64,000 bases of DNA, from NCBI GenBank assembly GCA_035578155.1, contig JAPWDM010000009.1, forward strand, positions 3,942,001 to 4,006,000. Reading direction: 5' to 3'. Below the pieces are notes generated by a model, which was not told the origin of the DNA, did no database searches, and was given only the letters and a program-made list of their open reading frames with translations. This stretch comes from Brachynemurus nebulosus (taxonomy: Eukaryota > Arthropoda > Insecta > Neuroptera > Myrmeleontidae). Both the position numbers and the translations under genes were made by a program. Below are positions 12,776 through 24,900 of this stretch, one piece after another (within the stretch, counting starts at the first letter, position 1; each line of letters opens with the position of its first letter).

Positions 12776-14376
12776 TTTTTAGTATTTTTCAAGTAGAGAA
12801 ATACGGTTTTTTTTTTTTAATATTATATACATAACCTCAAATTGTTTTTTAAAAGGTTAAAAACACTTATTAATTATAGTAGATAATCAATTAAATTTAA
12901 CTAAAAGGTACAGACAGAGCAAATTACAATTTTTAAATACAAATACATTAGAAAGAATTAAATCATTCGTAAAAAGCAAATAAAATTATTAAACAGACGC
13001 TATTGTTGAAATGAATACTCGAATATAAAATTTATAATTTAATAATACTCATGAACCGTAAACATAGATAAAGTCTATGATAACTGACAACATAACTGAT
13101 AATAACAATTTAAATAACAGAAATAGACTTTGGAGCTAAACAACACAGAGTTTTACTGTATAACTCTTTTTTTCTCGATACAAAAGGCACATTTATTGGA
13201 AAACTGAGTTACTACAATATGGAATTTTATTCTTGCACGCATCTAAATGATTTTTTGTGATTCAACAAGCATTTTTTTTATGATTTATATTATAATTATT
13301 AATAATTAATAATAAAAATAATTATCAATTATTGTTACTAATATGCAATATATGATTTATATTGAATGTGTAATCGATAAATATTTGTCATTACAAAACC
13401 GTTGATTGTTAAATGTAAATGTTCGTTAAATTTAAATAGAATTCTTACAGCTTGGAATCATTTTCATCGTTAATTGAAATAACATTAGGTCGTATAATAT
13501 AAAATGTTGGTTTCCGACCACTTGGCCTACCATGTAATTCAAAAAAATATGGACACTTTCTTAACCATTAGAGAAATGTTTAAAAGCAAGCAATTCTTTA
13601 ATTTTAAATAGAATTCTTGTAGTCTGGAATATTTCCGTCATTAATTCGAATAACACTAGGTCGTGTAATATGAAATGCCGTTTTCCGAACACTTCTTCTA
13701 CGATGTAATTAAAAAAAAAAAAAAAATGTGGATAATTTTTTAAGTATTATTAGAGAAATGTTTAAAAGCAATTTCGTAATTTTAAATAGAATTATTGTAG
13801 TTTGTCTTAATGTGTATTCAAAATGGCGATTATCTTTAAAATATCGTTTTTTAAAGAACCTTCGAGAAACCTATTTTTTTACACTAAAATTTGTTCAATT
13901 AATTTTGAAAGAATTCCAATTACATAGTTATATGTGTGTTTAAAACAAAATCATTATAGCATATACACAAATTAATTAACAAATCAATTAAAAACGTTTA
14001 ATAAAAAGAATTAGATAATTATTTGTATATACATAATGATTCAAAGATCATCAACCATTGTAACAAAAAATGATGTCTAATGATTTTAATCGTCATGTTC
14101 GTGTTTTATTATTTATTCCATTAATTCATGTTGAAGTTAACTAAGTGTAACGGTTTTTTTCTTTTTAATTTAATTCTAAAAGGCATTGACTGACTTCAGT
14201 AACAATTAATAATTTTTTTTTTTTTATGTCAAATTTATTTTATTTACGTAAACTATTAGATTTTGTGACCATTCTATACCAATTAAAAAAATTCGTCAAG
14301 TGCGTGTTTTTGACACGTACTAAGTAATGTCACCTCAGTGAGTGTTAATTTATGATTTTTTGGCTCGTTTTTTAAG

Positions 14377-14492
14377 TACAGTGAGAATACAGTCCTCTCG
14401 CGTTTATTCAATATATGCATGTACAACTCTATAATACAGTGAGAATACAGCCCTCTTGCGTTTATTCAATATATGCATGTGCAACTCTATAA
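14377..14492. repeat. Two-copy 58-bp tandem duplication
   Basis: Two adjacent 58-bp units starting TACAGTGAGAATACAG and containing ATTCAATATATGCATGT. A related fragment with CAACTCTATAAT and CACACAACGA lies at 39465-39560, so this belongs to a dispersed repeat. Confidence 0.75.
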
Positions 14493-14659
14493 TTATTATA
14501 TTATATATTATTATTACCTATTATTATTAATTTTTCCCCCACTATAATCACACAACGAGATTAATATGTCATCCTTCGGTGACATAAAAATTGATACATA
14601 TAAAAAACAAAATTAAAAAAATTAAAAAATTGTGTTCTTATATTATATTCTTGGGTGCG

Positions 14660-15152
14660 TCTTCGCTAAATTTTTAGTAAATTTCCGAACTGGAAATACA
14701 GCAATTACAGCCACTCTCCGTGGCTATCACAGAAATTTGTTTTGAGGTCCATAGAAACCGAAAATGATATTTACTAAAAATATACATATATGTATATGTA
14801 TGTATTTATGTGTAAGCCCGATAAGTCTCGAAAGAAACATCCTTTTTTCACGAAGTTTGGTTAAAACGTTGAAAATCTAAAAATCTTGGATGAGTTCTGC
14901 AGCTAGACACGTCTGATATCCGGAACATAGTTTTTTAGACATTTTTCGTGAAAAAAAAAGTTTTTTACCAAAATTTCCTCAAGTTCCAAAGTTTTTGCGA
15001 TATTTTTTTACACCATTAGAAAAAGGAGAAAAAATCACAATAAAAAGGTTTTTGAACGATTATTTTATGTAAATTGGTTTCCGAGAAAAATTAATTTTTG
15101 TTAACGGAAATTCGCTATGTTATGCAGGATGCTGCGACAGGGGTATTTTAGT
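14660..15152 (+). repeat. Dispersed repeat A, copy A2
   Basis: Same order of landmarks as copy A1 (GAAATTTGTTTTGAG, a TATG-rich tract, CACCATT, CGGAAATTCGCTATGT, GCGACAGGGGTATTTTA) but with a short degenerate microsatellite instead of a long TA tract. Confidence 0.75.
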
Positions 15153-15539
15153 ATTTAATACATAAGATGTCAAAATCTGAAGCAATCACATAATATAGTT
15201 TGTAAGATATATAAAAAAATTTTAAAAATTAATTTTTTAACACGTATCTTTTGGGGGAATCCCCAAAACATACCGAAAATCAGTGCACTTAATCAAATAA
15301 ATAGATAGTTTCTGCTAAAGATTAAATGATAAAAAATACCGTTTTTTTCCAAACCCTAAAAATATACACAATTTTCCATAAAACGGAAACGACGGAAGTT
15401 ATTGTTTTTAAAATGATTGATTATTTAATTGACCGATTGTAATAATTTGTTTCATAAAAAATATAAATCAAAAAACTTAAAACGGAAATAAGAGAAAAAT
15501 AGAAAAAAAATTATTTTCCTGTCAATACAATATAAAACA

Positions 15540-15925
15540 CTCCTGTCGCAGCATTCTGCGTAATATAGCGAATTTCTATTTATAAAAATCAGTTTTCCTC
15601 GAAAACCCGCTTACATAGGACAATGGTTCAAAAATGTATCTTATATGATTTTTTTCGCTCTTTACCACGATATAAAAAAATTTAATTTTTGAAAATTTTT
15701 GCAAAAAGTTCAATTTTTTTAAAGTTCCCGGCATTTTCAACGTTTTCACCAAATTTCGTAAAAATAGAATGTTTTGTTCGAGAGTTATCGTGTGGATACA
15801 TATATACATATATACATACATACATACATAAATTTAGTGTATGTCATTTTCGATTTTTAGGGATTTTAAAACAAATTTCTATCATAGTCCCGGGTTTAAG
15901 TCGCGCCATGATAGTGATAATAAAT
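15540..15925 (-). repeat. Dispersed repeat A, copy A3 (inverted)
   Basis: Reverse-complement copy starting CTCCTGTCGCAGCAT, with TATAGCGAATTTC, GAGAGTTATCGTGTGG, a TACA/TATA tract and ATAGTCCCGG in mirrored order. With A2 it flanks about 390 bp in inverted orientation. Confidence 0.75.
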
Positions 15926-17058
15926 AATACGGAATGTCTATGTTACGTCTCAAAATATACACCCGGTAGTGTGTATATTAATATTCAAATACTGTACCGA
16001 TACTTTTCTAAAAACACAAGAAGCGAGAAGGAAGTGAAAATGAAATTTTTAAATTAAGGTTATTTTAGGAAAATCAAAATTCTAAATGCGTGCACGAGAG
16101 CAGAACTTTCATTATCAATATCAAATACAAGGATCAAATCGTAAGCGCCATCCTCGTAAAAAATGGTGCTGCTATAGTATGCGATCAAAACTTGAATAAA
16201 TCAATAAATAAAATCGGGGAAATTTTGCGCCTTGCAGTACGTAATTAATTTTTGAAAAAAAATGTTACATGACACCTTCGTCCACTCATGTCTTCATTTA
16301 TTTCAACAAAAAAAATCGAAGAAATTGAATCAATTATCTTAATATAATAGGCGTACTGCAAGCCGCAAAATTTCCCCGATGTTATTTACTGGTTTATTCA
16401 AGTTATATATCTATCTATTACGTACTAGCTTTTACCCACGGCTTCGCTCGCGTGGCTTAACATCAAGTTAAATAACAATACACCCTCTTTACAATATTTC
16501 GTTTTAAACACATTATTTTTCCACATGAATTAAATATTTTCGCGGTTATATTTTTACAAAAAAAAATAATTATCACGTCAAAATAATGTTTTTATAAAAA
16601 TTTTAAACTCTTTAGAAACTGAGATCATCTTCCCACTGTCCATTACATTTCATAATTGCAAAAAATATTGTATGCAACACGGGCAAAGTTGCAAACTAGA
16701 TTTTTTTTTTCTACTTGTCATAAAACCAATTTGGTAAGCCTTTTTTGAACATTCTATTACAACTCGCAAAACACATTGTACCTTTATTTTGCGCAAATTT
16801 TAATTATATTAATGATGAATTACTAGCAAAAATTTATAGATTAGTATAATAGGTCCATAGACAACGTATTATAGTAACATCCGAAGATTGTTCTAAACTT
16901 TTTTCTTTTAACTATTAAAAAAATTAAATAAAATAAAAATATTAAAAAATATTTTAGAAAATTTATTCACTGATAGTACACTAAATTTAGCCGGTGTCAA
17001 AGATTATTGACCCCAATTTAAATTAAAAAATAATATAAAAATTATCAATTTAAATTAC

Positions 17059-17099
17059 CTGTACGCACCAAGCGACAACAGCATAAATCGTTTACGCAT
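17059..17099 (-). CDS. Possible micro first exon, phase-compatible with ATP7 exon 2
   Basis: ATG at 17099 on the minus strand opens 13 codons (MRKRFMLLSLGAY) plus two bases, followed by a GTAATT donor. The phase matches ATP7 exon 2 and would join as Arg-Glu-Ser. Support is only the ATG, the open frame over 41 nt and the donor, so a chance match is quite possible. Confidence 0.2.
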
Positions 17100-19637
17100 T
17101 TTAATACACATAATCGTTTATTGAAATTCAAAAATTCGCGCACAAAATAAAATAAAAATGTCAAAACACAAACCTTAAATCACTTGACAAAAAAACCGTT
17201 AAATTTAAATTAAATCGAAAATAATAGATAAAATACACTTAACAATTCACATTTATCAATAGACGTAATAGACGAACAAACCTAAATAATTGTTACTTAA
17301 ACTTAAGCGAACTATTGTTGTATATTTAATTCATTTTTTTAAACATTTAAATAATAAAATAATAAAATCATAATATTACAAAGGAAGTCTTCTCGAAACA
17401 TTGAAGAATACATTAAAGCGTTACACTGTGATAAAAGTGGAAGCGGTATGAACGGTATGAACTGTATACAAATTACAAATGTGACGAATCAACTGACAAA
17501 AGGCGGAGAATAAAAGAATCACATAAATAATTTGCGTGAATCACAATTATTATAATTATTATAATTTGATTCATTTATTTATTGATAGTTCAAATGATTA
17601 TTATAAATATTGGACCAAATCTAATTAATTATCATATATTATATCAATTATAAATAATAAAAATTTGATTTTTCAATATAATGACGTTACAAAGTACACA
17701 AAAATGTAATTTTAACGATAAAAACTTGAAATCTGAAGCGAATTCTAGGTTTTTGGGACCTTTTTTCTCACTTCTGATAAAATTAGAATACGTGTAGGTC
17801 TGACCAAAATACGAGATTTAAATTAAGCGCCTTAAGACGTAAGACGTAAGGACATGACGCCATCTAGTAACTCTGGTGAAACTTCATGTACATAGTTTTC
17901 TTACTTAAGGATTTAAGGATGTTCTGCTATTGGCGCGTATAAATTATACGAGCGCCTCTGGTGATAAAATTAGAAACTGTATTAAGTAAAATCGCTAAAT
18001 ACGTTTGTCAAACACTGATTAAGTCGAAATTTCGTAGCCAATAACTAGAGTATTTCACAATTATTAGCCTTTAATTTGTTAATAATATGATTATCTGAAC
18101 CTTTTGCTTTCTGTGTGAGTTTAAAAAGTAATAAAATAACCGTTTTTAAAAAACGACACTGTCTATTAAATTGTGGTTAAGTGCGGGTAAACTATTTCGT
18201 TATTGTACATACTACGAAATCCTAAGAATTACCCTCATGAGTGGTTAAGTTAGAAAACTAAACAGAGTTGCATCAACCTTACTAGATGGCGTTATTTCTT
18301 ACCTCTTACATCACTGATTACGCGAAAAACCTTACTAGAATTTGGAGAAATTCGAAACGAAATTACTCAAAATTCATGAAAAATTCACTCAAACTCATAT
18401 GACATCACTTCGTGACGTCATCGCTAAATAAAAAATTTAAAATTGTGAAATTTGAAACTAATTTTGTTCGACTAATTCACTGAGTTTTAAGTTTGAAAAA
18501 AAATATACATCTCGATAATGTTATTAGCATTATCAACTACTTTATTTATTTTTTTTCCTTTGGGGGTTACAAAACCAAAACTACAAATTTTGTAAAACTC
18601 GAAATTGTTGATAAACAATTTAAAATTTCCCAGTTAAATCATTTTTTCAATGCTAGTTTATTTGTACGCAAGGTCAATATTTTATTTTGTTTTGTTTTAA
18701 TAAATTCTTCTATTTTTTTTAATATTTTTTTTTTTATTTTTCTTATAACTACCTACTTAAGGTAGTTGATCGATAAAACGATTTTTTCAAAGAATTCTAA
18801 CGAAACTTCTTTAGACATTTATTTAACTCAGTACCAATAATACGAGCCCTTACCGAAAAAAATATCGACCATCCCAATTTTGAGAAAAACGGTTTCAAAG
18901 TTTTGTAATTTTAACACGGGCTCTTATGAAAAAATTCTATTTTTTTTTTTTTTTTTTTTTGAATAAAATGAAAACGTGTCAAAGGAATTTGATAAAAATT
19001 TAATATGTTATAAAATACAAAGTTACAAACCATATTTAATAACAAATAAAAATTATTGACCGCACCGTTTTTGAAATATAATTTATAAACATCATTTTAC
19101 AACGTTTTTACAACGCTTGTTCAATAATGTTTTTATATTGCTACAACATAAGCGCGCGGAAATTTAAAAAAAAAACAAGTTGTTTTGCAAATATACCAAC
19201 TGAAGAAAATTAATACATTATTTAATTTAATTTTTAATAAAAGAAAATTTTTTCGCTGAGCTATACTTTTGTACCTGACTATCTCGCACCAAATACCTTA
19301 ACGATTTCTATCATAAACTATTAATGGAATTAAATTTTTTATTACTGATAAAAATGTAATAGTTTTTCAGTTACGTAATTCGAAATAATCTGACAAATAT
19401 TGTGCAAATAAAACCAAAATTTAAAAAAAAAAAATTGTGATGGGGCCCGGATGTGACTGTGGACACCCAACGGTGGATCGTAATAATATTTTTGCCAAAA
19501 TTATATACAAGTACGTTTTTATATGTTTGTAAAATTTTTATTGTCACTGGTGTCTTAAAAAAGAATGTTTCGTCAAAATGGAACTTACAACTGTTAAGGC
19601 TTAATTTTTTAATAAGAAATTTAAAAAATATTCTTAC
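17100..19637. other. AT-rich non-coding stretch
   Basis: No exon, tandem array or clear TIR element recognised. Poly-T and poly-A runs are present, for example near 18940-18960. A 90-codon ORF at 18493 is low-complexity Phe/Ile/Asn and not credible. Confidence 0.6.
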
Positions 19638-19884
19638 CATTGATCTTTCTTGCCATCTGTCGTTATAATCACCGAATTATAATCGGACGAAATGAAAACT
19701 TCATTTTCTTCGTCCGCATCTGATTGGCCAAATTTGATCCTTTTCCGATATTTTTCCTTTTCACTTGAAGGAGTACAACAATCTCCTTAAATCACACACA
19801 AAAACAAAATACACAGTGAAATTTGGAGGAAATTTTGTAAATTTTTTCCAACATACCTTCATATTTATTTTCCAGCGATGTCAT
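19638..19884 (-). CDS. Candidate distal first exons, possibly an alternative N-terminus of ATP7
   Basis: On the minus strand an ATG at 19884 opens a 28-nt exon (19857-19884, donor GTATGT). A 71-nt intron ending in TTTAAG follows, then a 148-nt exon (19638-19785, donor GTAAGA). Together they encode 58 residues plus two bases of a Trp codon with no stop. The peptide is hydrophilic, with a basic stretch (KEKYRKR) followed by an acidic one (DADEENE). Base composition is less AT-rich than the surroundings. The end phase matches ATP7 exon 2, which begins with G then GAA, exactly as the proximal first exon (8320-8375) does, and both would create Trp-Glu-Ser. No other minus-strand exon was found between 8.4 and 19.6 kb. 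I infer an alternative ATP7 promoter. It could instead be the first exon of an unrelated gene or a relic. Confidence 0.5.
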
Positions 19885-21940
19885 TATTCTATAATTCAAA
19901 TACTTATTCAACCAATCAAAATTATAAATTCATTTACTTTCACAAACAATGAATTTTTTAAACTATTAAAAAACATTTTATTTAAATTTTATTAATTATT
20001 TAAATACTGGTTATTTTTTTTAAATAACACAAAAAACCGACCTATTTTTAAAAGATAATTATTATCGTACAGATCATTGTATTTATTTATTAAATATAAC
20101 AAAAAACCGAAATTTTTAAACAAAACAAGTTAAAATACTGTCATTAATGACATTTCAATACTAGAAAAGGCAAAAATTTGATAACAAAAGAGAAAAAAAA
20201 TAATTTTTTTTTGTGTAAGAACTTGATAATTTTAACCTGTCACATGAGAAAACTTCACAATCACTTCAACTGACACTTCCACATATGGAAAAATCCTAGG
20301 TTAGAAAAAGTGAAATAACACGAAGAAAATTAAAATTTAATTTATGAGTTGTCTTAACATTTAAATTATAATTCAAGAAATGATTTTTTATTTCAGATAT
20401 TTTGATATAAGTACATTTTAATCTAATCCTTCAACGAACAAGCCCAGAATTTAACTGTGTGGGCGGGAAATCAATGATTTTAAAATTTTATGGTATTTTA
20501 AAATTAGATGCTGATTTTTAGGTTTATACTTTTATGTAGTTACTTAATGTTCATTCGTTTCAACATAATTATATTTCTTATAATAATTTTTATTAAAATT
20601 TAATTAAAACAATTAATATAAAATGCCCTTGATAAATAAAAGATATACTTATTTAGATTATAGTTGTAGTGAATGACAAGAGCCTACTGTACCTTATGCC
20701 GAATTCACACTTTTTTTCTAGTGGTCACTGGTCATACATGCTTAATAAAAGTAAAAAGAACGATTTGGGAAACTTAAAATTAGATTTCAGTTTTATAATT
20801 CTATCATTTTATTTACAATTTTTAAGCCACAGAAAAATTTTAGTAAACTTGGTGACGTCATCAAATTAAATTTTTTTTTTTTTTTCTAAAATCAAACTTT
20901 TTTGAAGTGATTTGAGTTAGGGTGATTGGTTAAATTAGAGTAATTTAAGTGTGACTTTTCAATTTTGCTATCAAAATAACGAAATTTCCTCTTTCTTCAG
21001 GCTTATACCAATTTGATTGGTGTTTTTACGTTCCAATGTGGCACTTTTAAATAAAACAGACTTCTATTTATTAGGTTTAATAGCTTTTATATACAACATT
21101 TTGTTTACACAAATCGTTATTAACATTGCTCGCGTTCGCCAGAAAATTTTGTTAGCCTAACGTTAGCTAATAAAGCTTGCACCGTTACAAACCAGAAAGC
21201 TTTGATTCAAAAAACTAATGCACGTTAAATATTTTTTTATGGTTTTTCGCGTTATAAATACTTAACTTGTAAAGTACAGTACATTCAAAGATTATAGAAT
21301 AGAAGCAATCAGTCACCAAGTTAGAAATTGTTGTTTTAATATCTAATGCATGTTAATTTTTTGAATGCGAGCCCTCTGGTTTGTAACGTTACAATCTCCC
21401 TTAGCTAACGTTAGGCTAACAAAATTTTCTGGCGAACGTGAGCATTATAAAAGTTTGTTTACCTTACTTTCACGCCTTAACAGCTTCACAGAGATAGTTT
21501 TCACAAAGTTAGCTTAGGTAGCAGAGATGGTTATACGCTATTTTTTTCCGAGAAAATATTCTGTTTCAGTAAACGTACTAAATACGTATATGTATGTAAT
21601 AATTTAAGCGACAAGTCACTACATTTAGTAATTTGACAAAGCAACTTGCTTTAGATATGAAACACGTGTAAATTCGGCATTAATTTGGCATTAAAAATTA
21701 GCTGAAATCGCTAAAATTGCATGGTGAACTCGTGTAAATCAATTTCAAATTTTTAAGAAAACGTCAAACATCGTCAACAATATGATTTTTTTATTAAATT
21801 AATTTATCTAGATGATGAAACATTTTAATTTAAGTAAAGATGACGTGTATATTTAATGTTATGTACGTTAATATCAATAAAATTTGAATTTTTTTACGAT
21901 AAATACTCAAAATTTTCATATTGTTCTTTTCAGCTTAAGC
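19885..21940. other. Intergenic region upstream of ALG11
   Basis: Lies between the candidate distal ATP7 exon on the minus strand and ALG11 on the plus strand, so it may hold divergent promoters. No core promoter motif could be fixed. It contains a TIR element at 21129-21445. Confidence 0.55.
21129..21445. mobile_element. Short TIR element (MITE) upstream of ALG11
   Basis: Terminal inverted repeats of about 43 bp: the left starts GCTCGCGTTCGCCAGAAAAT and the right ends TTTTCTGGCGAACGTGAGC. Inner parts also mirror: TGCACCGTTACAAACCAGA on the left and CTGGTTTGTAACGTTACA on the right. A fragment of the same family is at 39336-39410 (CCTCTGGTTTGTAACGG, TTTTCTGGCGAACA). About 500 bp upstream of the ALG11 start codon. 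Confidence 0.8.
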
Positions 21941-24900
21941 ATGCTATTTTCAATCCAATTTGCATTATGGTGCATAATTTTAATATTATTAGTTTGTTTT
22001 ATTGTGTTACCGCTATTTTTAATTTATTTACGATATAAAATTCAACAAAAACGTAATAAATTAAAAGAAACGTACAAAGATAATTTAATTGTTGGTCTCT
22101 TTCATCCGTATTGCAATGCCGGTGGAGGTGGTGAACGAGTTCTCTGGTGCGCGATCAAATCACTCCAGAAACGGTAAATTTTGACTTCAAAATTTACTAT
22201 TTGGTGTGAAAACAAATCGAAATTTTTGAATTTTTTTTTTTAGATATCCAACAGCGAAATATTTCATTTACACGGGCGATTTAGAAGTGTTCCCGGAGGC
22301 GATTTTAAAAAATGTTCGCGACAAGTTTAATATCACGATCGACGAGACGAGTGTCCAATTTATTTATCTGACACGTCGAAAATGGGTCGAAGGTGACACG
22401 TATTCGAGTTTTACGTTGTTGTGTCAAAGTTTAGGATCGGTTTGGTTGGGTTTGGAGGCGCTGGAGAAATTACAACCGGATATTTATATTGATACAATGG
22501 GATACGCGTTCACGTATCCTCTGTTTAAGTATATTGGACAGTGCCGGGTGGCTTCTTACACTCACTACCCCACCATCACCACGGACATGCTGAAACGGGT
22601 TTATAGTCGAGTGGTGACGTACAATAATAAACGAGTTATCGCCAGTAGTCCATTTTTGACGTCGGCGAAAGTGTTCTACTACAAACTGTTCGCCAAGGTA
22701 AACGAATTCAAGTTTTTGGGGGTAATTATGCAGAAACACATTTCCACCTATTTTTGGTTCTAAAAAAAAACTTATGATCCGATTTTAATGATTTTTGTTT
22801 TAAAATGTTCGCCGCTACGATGGATTAGTTAAAAAAAATACTACAGTTCAATATCAGTACCGGAAGTACCAGGAAATTGTCGTTAAATTTGCAAAAATTC
22901 CATTTTTTTTAAATTTTTTTATTTTCTACGCATATTAAAGTCGAAGTATACTGTTAAAACTAACTTAACTAACCTCACCACCTAGTTTTTATATCAAAGT
23001 CGAAGTATATTATCAAAACTAACTAAACTAACCTAACCTTAACTAACTTCATCACCTAATTTTTATATCAAAGTCGAAATATAAAACTAACTAAACTAAC
23101 GTAACCTAACAGTAACTAATCTTACCACCTAGTTTTTATATCAAAGTCGAAGTATATTATCACAACTAACTAAACTAACCTAACCTTAACCGACTTCACC
23201 ATCTAGTTTTTATATCAAAGTCGAAGTATATTGTTAAAACTAACTAAACTAACCTAACCTTAACTAACTTCACTACCTAATTTTTATTTCAAAGTCGAAG
23301 TATATTGTCAAAACTAACTAAACCAGGGCTTCTTAAACTTTTTTCATTCACGACCCCAAATAGAGATATATAAATATCTTATGATGATTTATTGATTAGA
23401 AAACAATAGATATACATACGAAAAAGTATTTCGCTATGACCCCAAAATTTCGCTAAGCGACCCCAAATGGGGTCGCGATCCATAGTTTAAGAAGCCCTGA
23501 ACTAAACTAACCTAACCTTAAAAATGCAGTAAGCTATCGATTTTTTTTTTATTCTTGAAAAAGTATTTATTTTGATCAGTTTAGACTTTAGACAAAAGAA
23601 AATTTGAAAAAATTGAATTTTTTCGCAGATTTTAAAACAGTTTCCCAACCTTTTCATTATCGGTATCGATTTATAGTATTTTTTTAGTTAATTCGCCGTA
23701 GCGGCGAACTTTTTTTAAAAAAAAAAAACATCATTTAAATCGGATCATTAGTTTTTCTTTTTTATAGCCAAAAATAGGTGAAGCCGCCGTACGTCTACAT
23801 AATTACCGGTCGTTTTTGGGCTCTGTGGTGCATTTTTTCAGCCAATAAAAAAAGTTTTTGTTTGGTTTTTTAGCTTTATGGTGTGGTTGGTCGACGTGCC
23901 GATGCCATTATGGTGAATTCGTCGTGGACGGAGGATCATATAAACGACATTTGGAAGGTGCCGATGCGAACACATCGAGTTTATCCGCCATGCGATGTGG
24001 AACATTTAAAAGTTTTGACAAAATTACCGTACGACAAGATAAAAATTGTATCCGTGGGTCAATTTCGTCCAGAAAAGAATCACCCGCTACAGTTGCGAGC
24101 CATGTACGAGCTAAGGACCATTTTGAGCGAAGAATTATTCGATCAGGTTTGTCTCTTGCAAAACTACAAAATCTGCAAATCATTATGAGCGATTTAATAG
24201 ATTTGAACGTTACTTTATGGTATTCCATATTTGATATTAATAAATAAAAACACTTTACTTTGCAAAATACCACTTTTATTGAATATAAAAACTCTTAGGT
24301 ATGACATGTTAAAAAAGAATTTAAACAAATCTTAAAAGAAATTTATCGCCCCCGTTAAATCAGATCCCAAATCAAATTTCAAAACTTTATCATATTTTGG
24401 TAAAATTTCAGATAAAATACATAAAATTCTAACTAGGGTTGGGCGGGGTAAAAAAAAGACAAAATCAAATCTTTTCATTTTTCATGTAGAAAATATTTGA
24501 ATTTTTAGACAAAAAATATACTGTATGATGCTAAATTGTTTGTATTGTAAGATTTTGCCTGTTTTTTCACTCAAGCTAATGGCATAAATCTATAAAAAAA
24601 TAAAAACCCTGTCTTTTTTTTACCCGCCAAGTGGGGTAAATAAAAGACAGACCTCTAACGTATTATAAAAACATAAATAAATTTTCATGGGTCAAAAATA
24701 CAAATTTTTGAATGAGCTGAAATTGATATCCATGAAAACCGTCTGCTAACTAACAAAAAAATTGTTTTATTGAAGAATCAGTAATTTTTTAATCCATAAA
24801 ATATACATAAACATGCCATTATCCAGTTTTAAAATGAAAATCCTTGTCAATAATTTTTAATTTTTCTAAATGTTAACCCCTTGTTTTGTCTTTTTTTTAA

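Larger units (their letters stand above)
8376..17058. other. Non-coding, repeat-rich stretch upstream of proximal ATP7 exon
   Basis: No credible coding exon on either strand. It holds repeat F (10649-11196), a 98-bp palindrome (11742-11839), repeat C (about 12010-12775), a 58-bp tandem duplication (14377-14492), two copies of repeat A in opposite orientation (14660-15152 and 15540-15925), and near 16430 a phrase TTTTACCCACGGCTTCGC of a kind common at retroposon ends in insects. Donor-like GTAAGT/GTGAGT sites on the minus strand near 10083 and 10022 could mark untranslated ATP7 exons, but that is speculative. The rest is AT-rich sequence without visible structure. Confidence 0.6.
22721..23807. 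mobile_element. Foldback element family D, copy 1, in ALG11 intron 2
   Basis: Long imperfect inverted ends: GGTAATTATGCAG at the left and CTACATAATTACC at the right, then CACCTATTTTTGG, GATCCGATTT and GTTCGCCGCTAC mirrored on the other arm. The interior is a tandem array (see 22930-23320). A second copy is at 55212-56231 in an EXT2 intron. No ORF is seen. Confidence 0.75.

Noticed and set aside
22930..23320. Interstitial telomere array (TTAGG)n
   Set aside because: The unit is about 65 bp with scattered CTAACC, not a run of pentamers, and it belongs to foldback family D.
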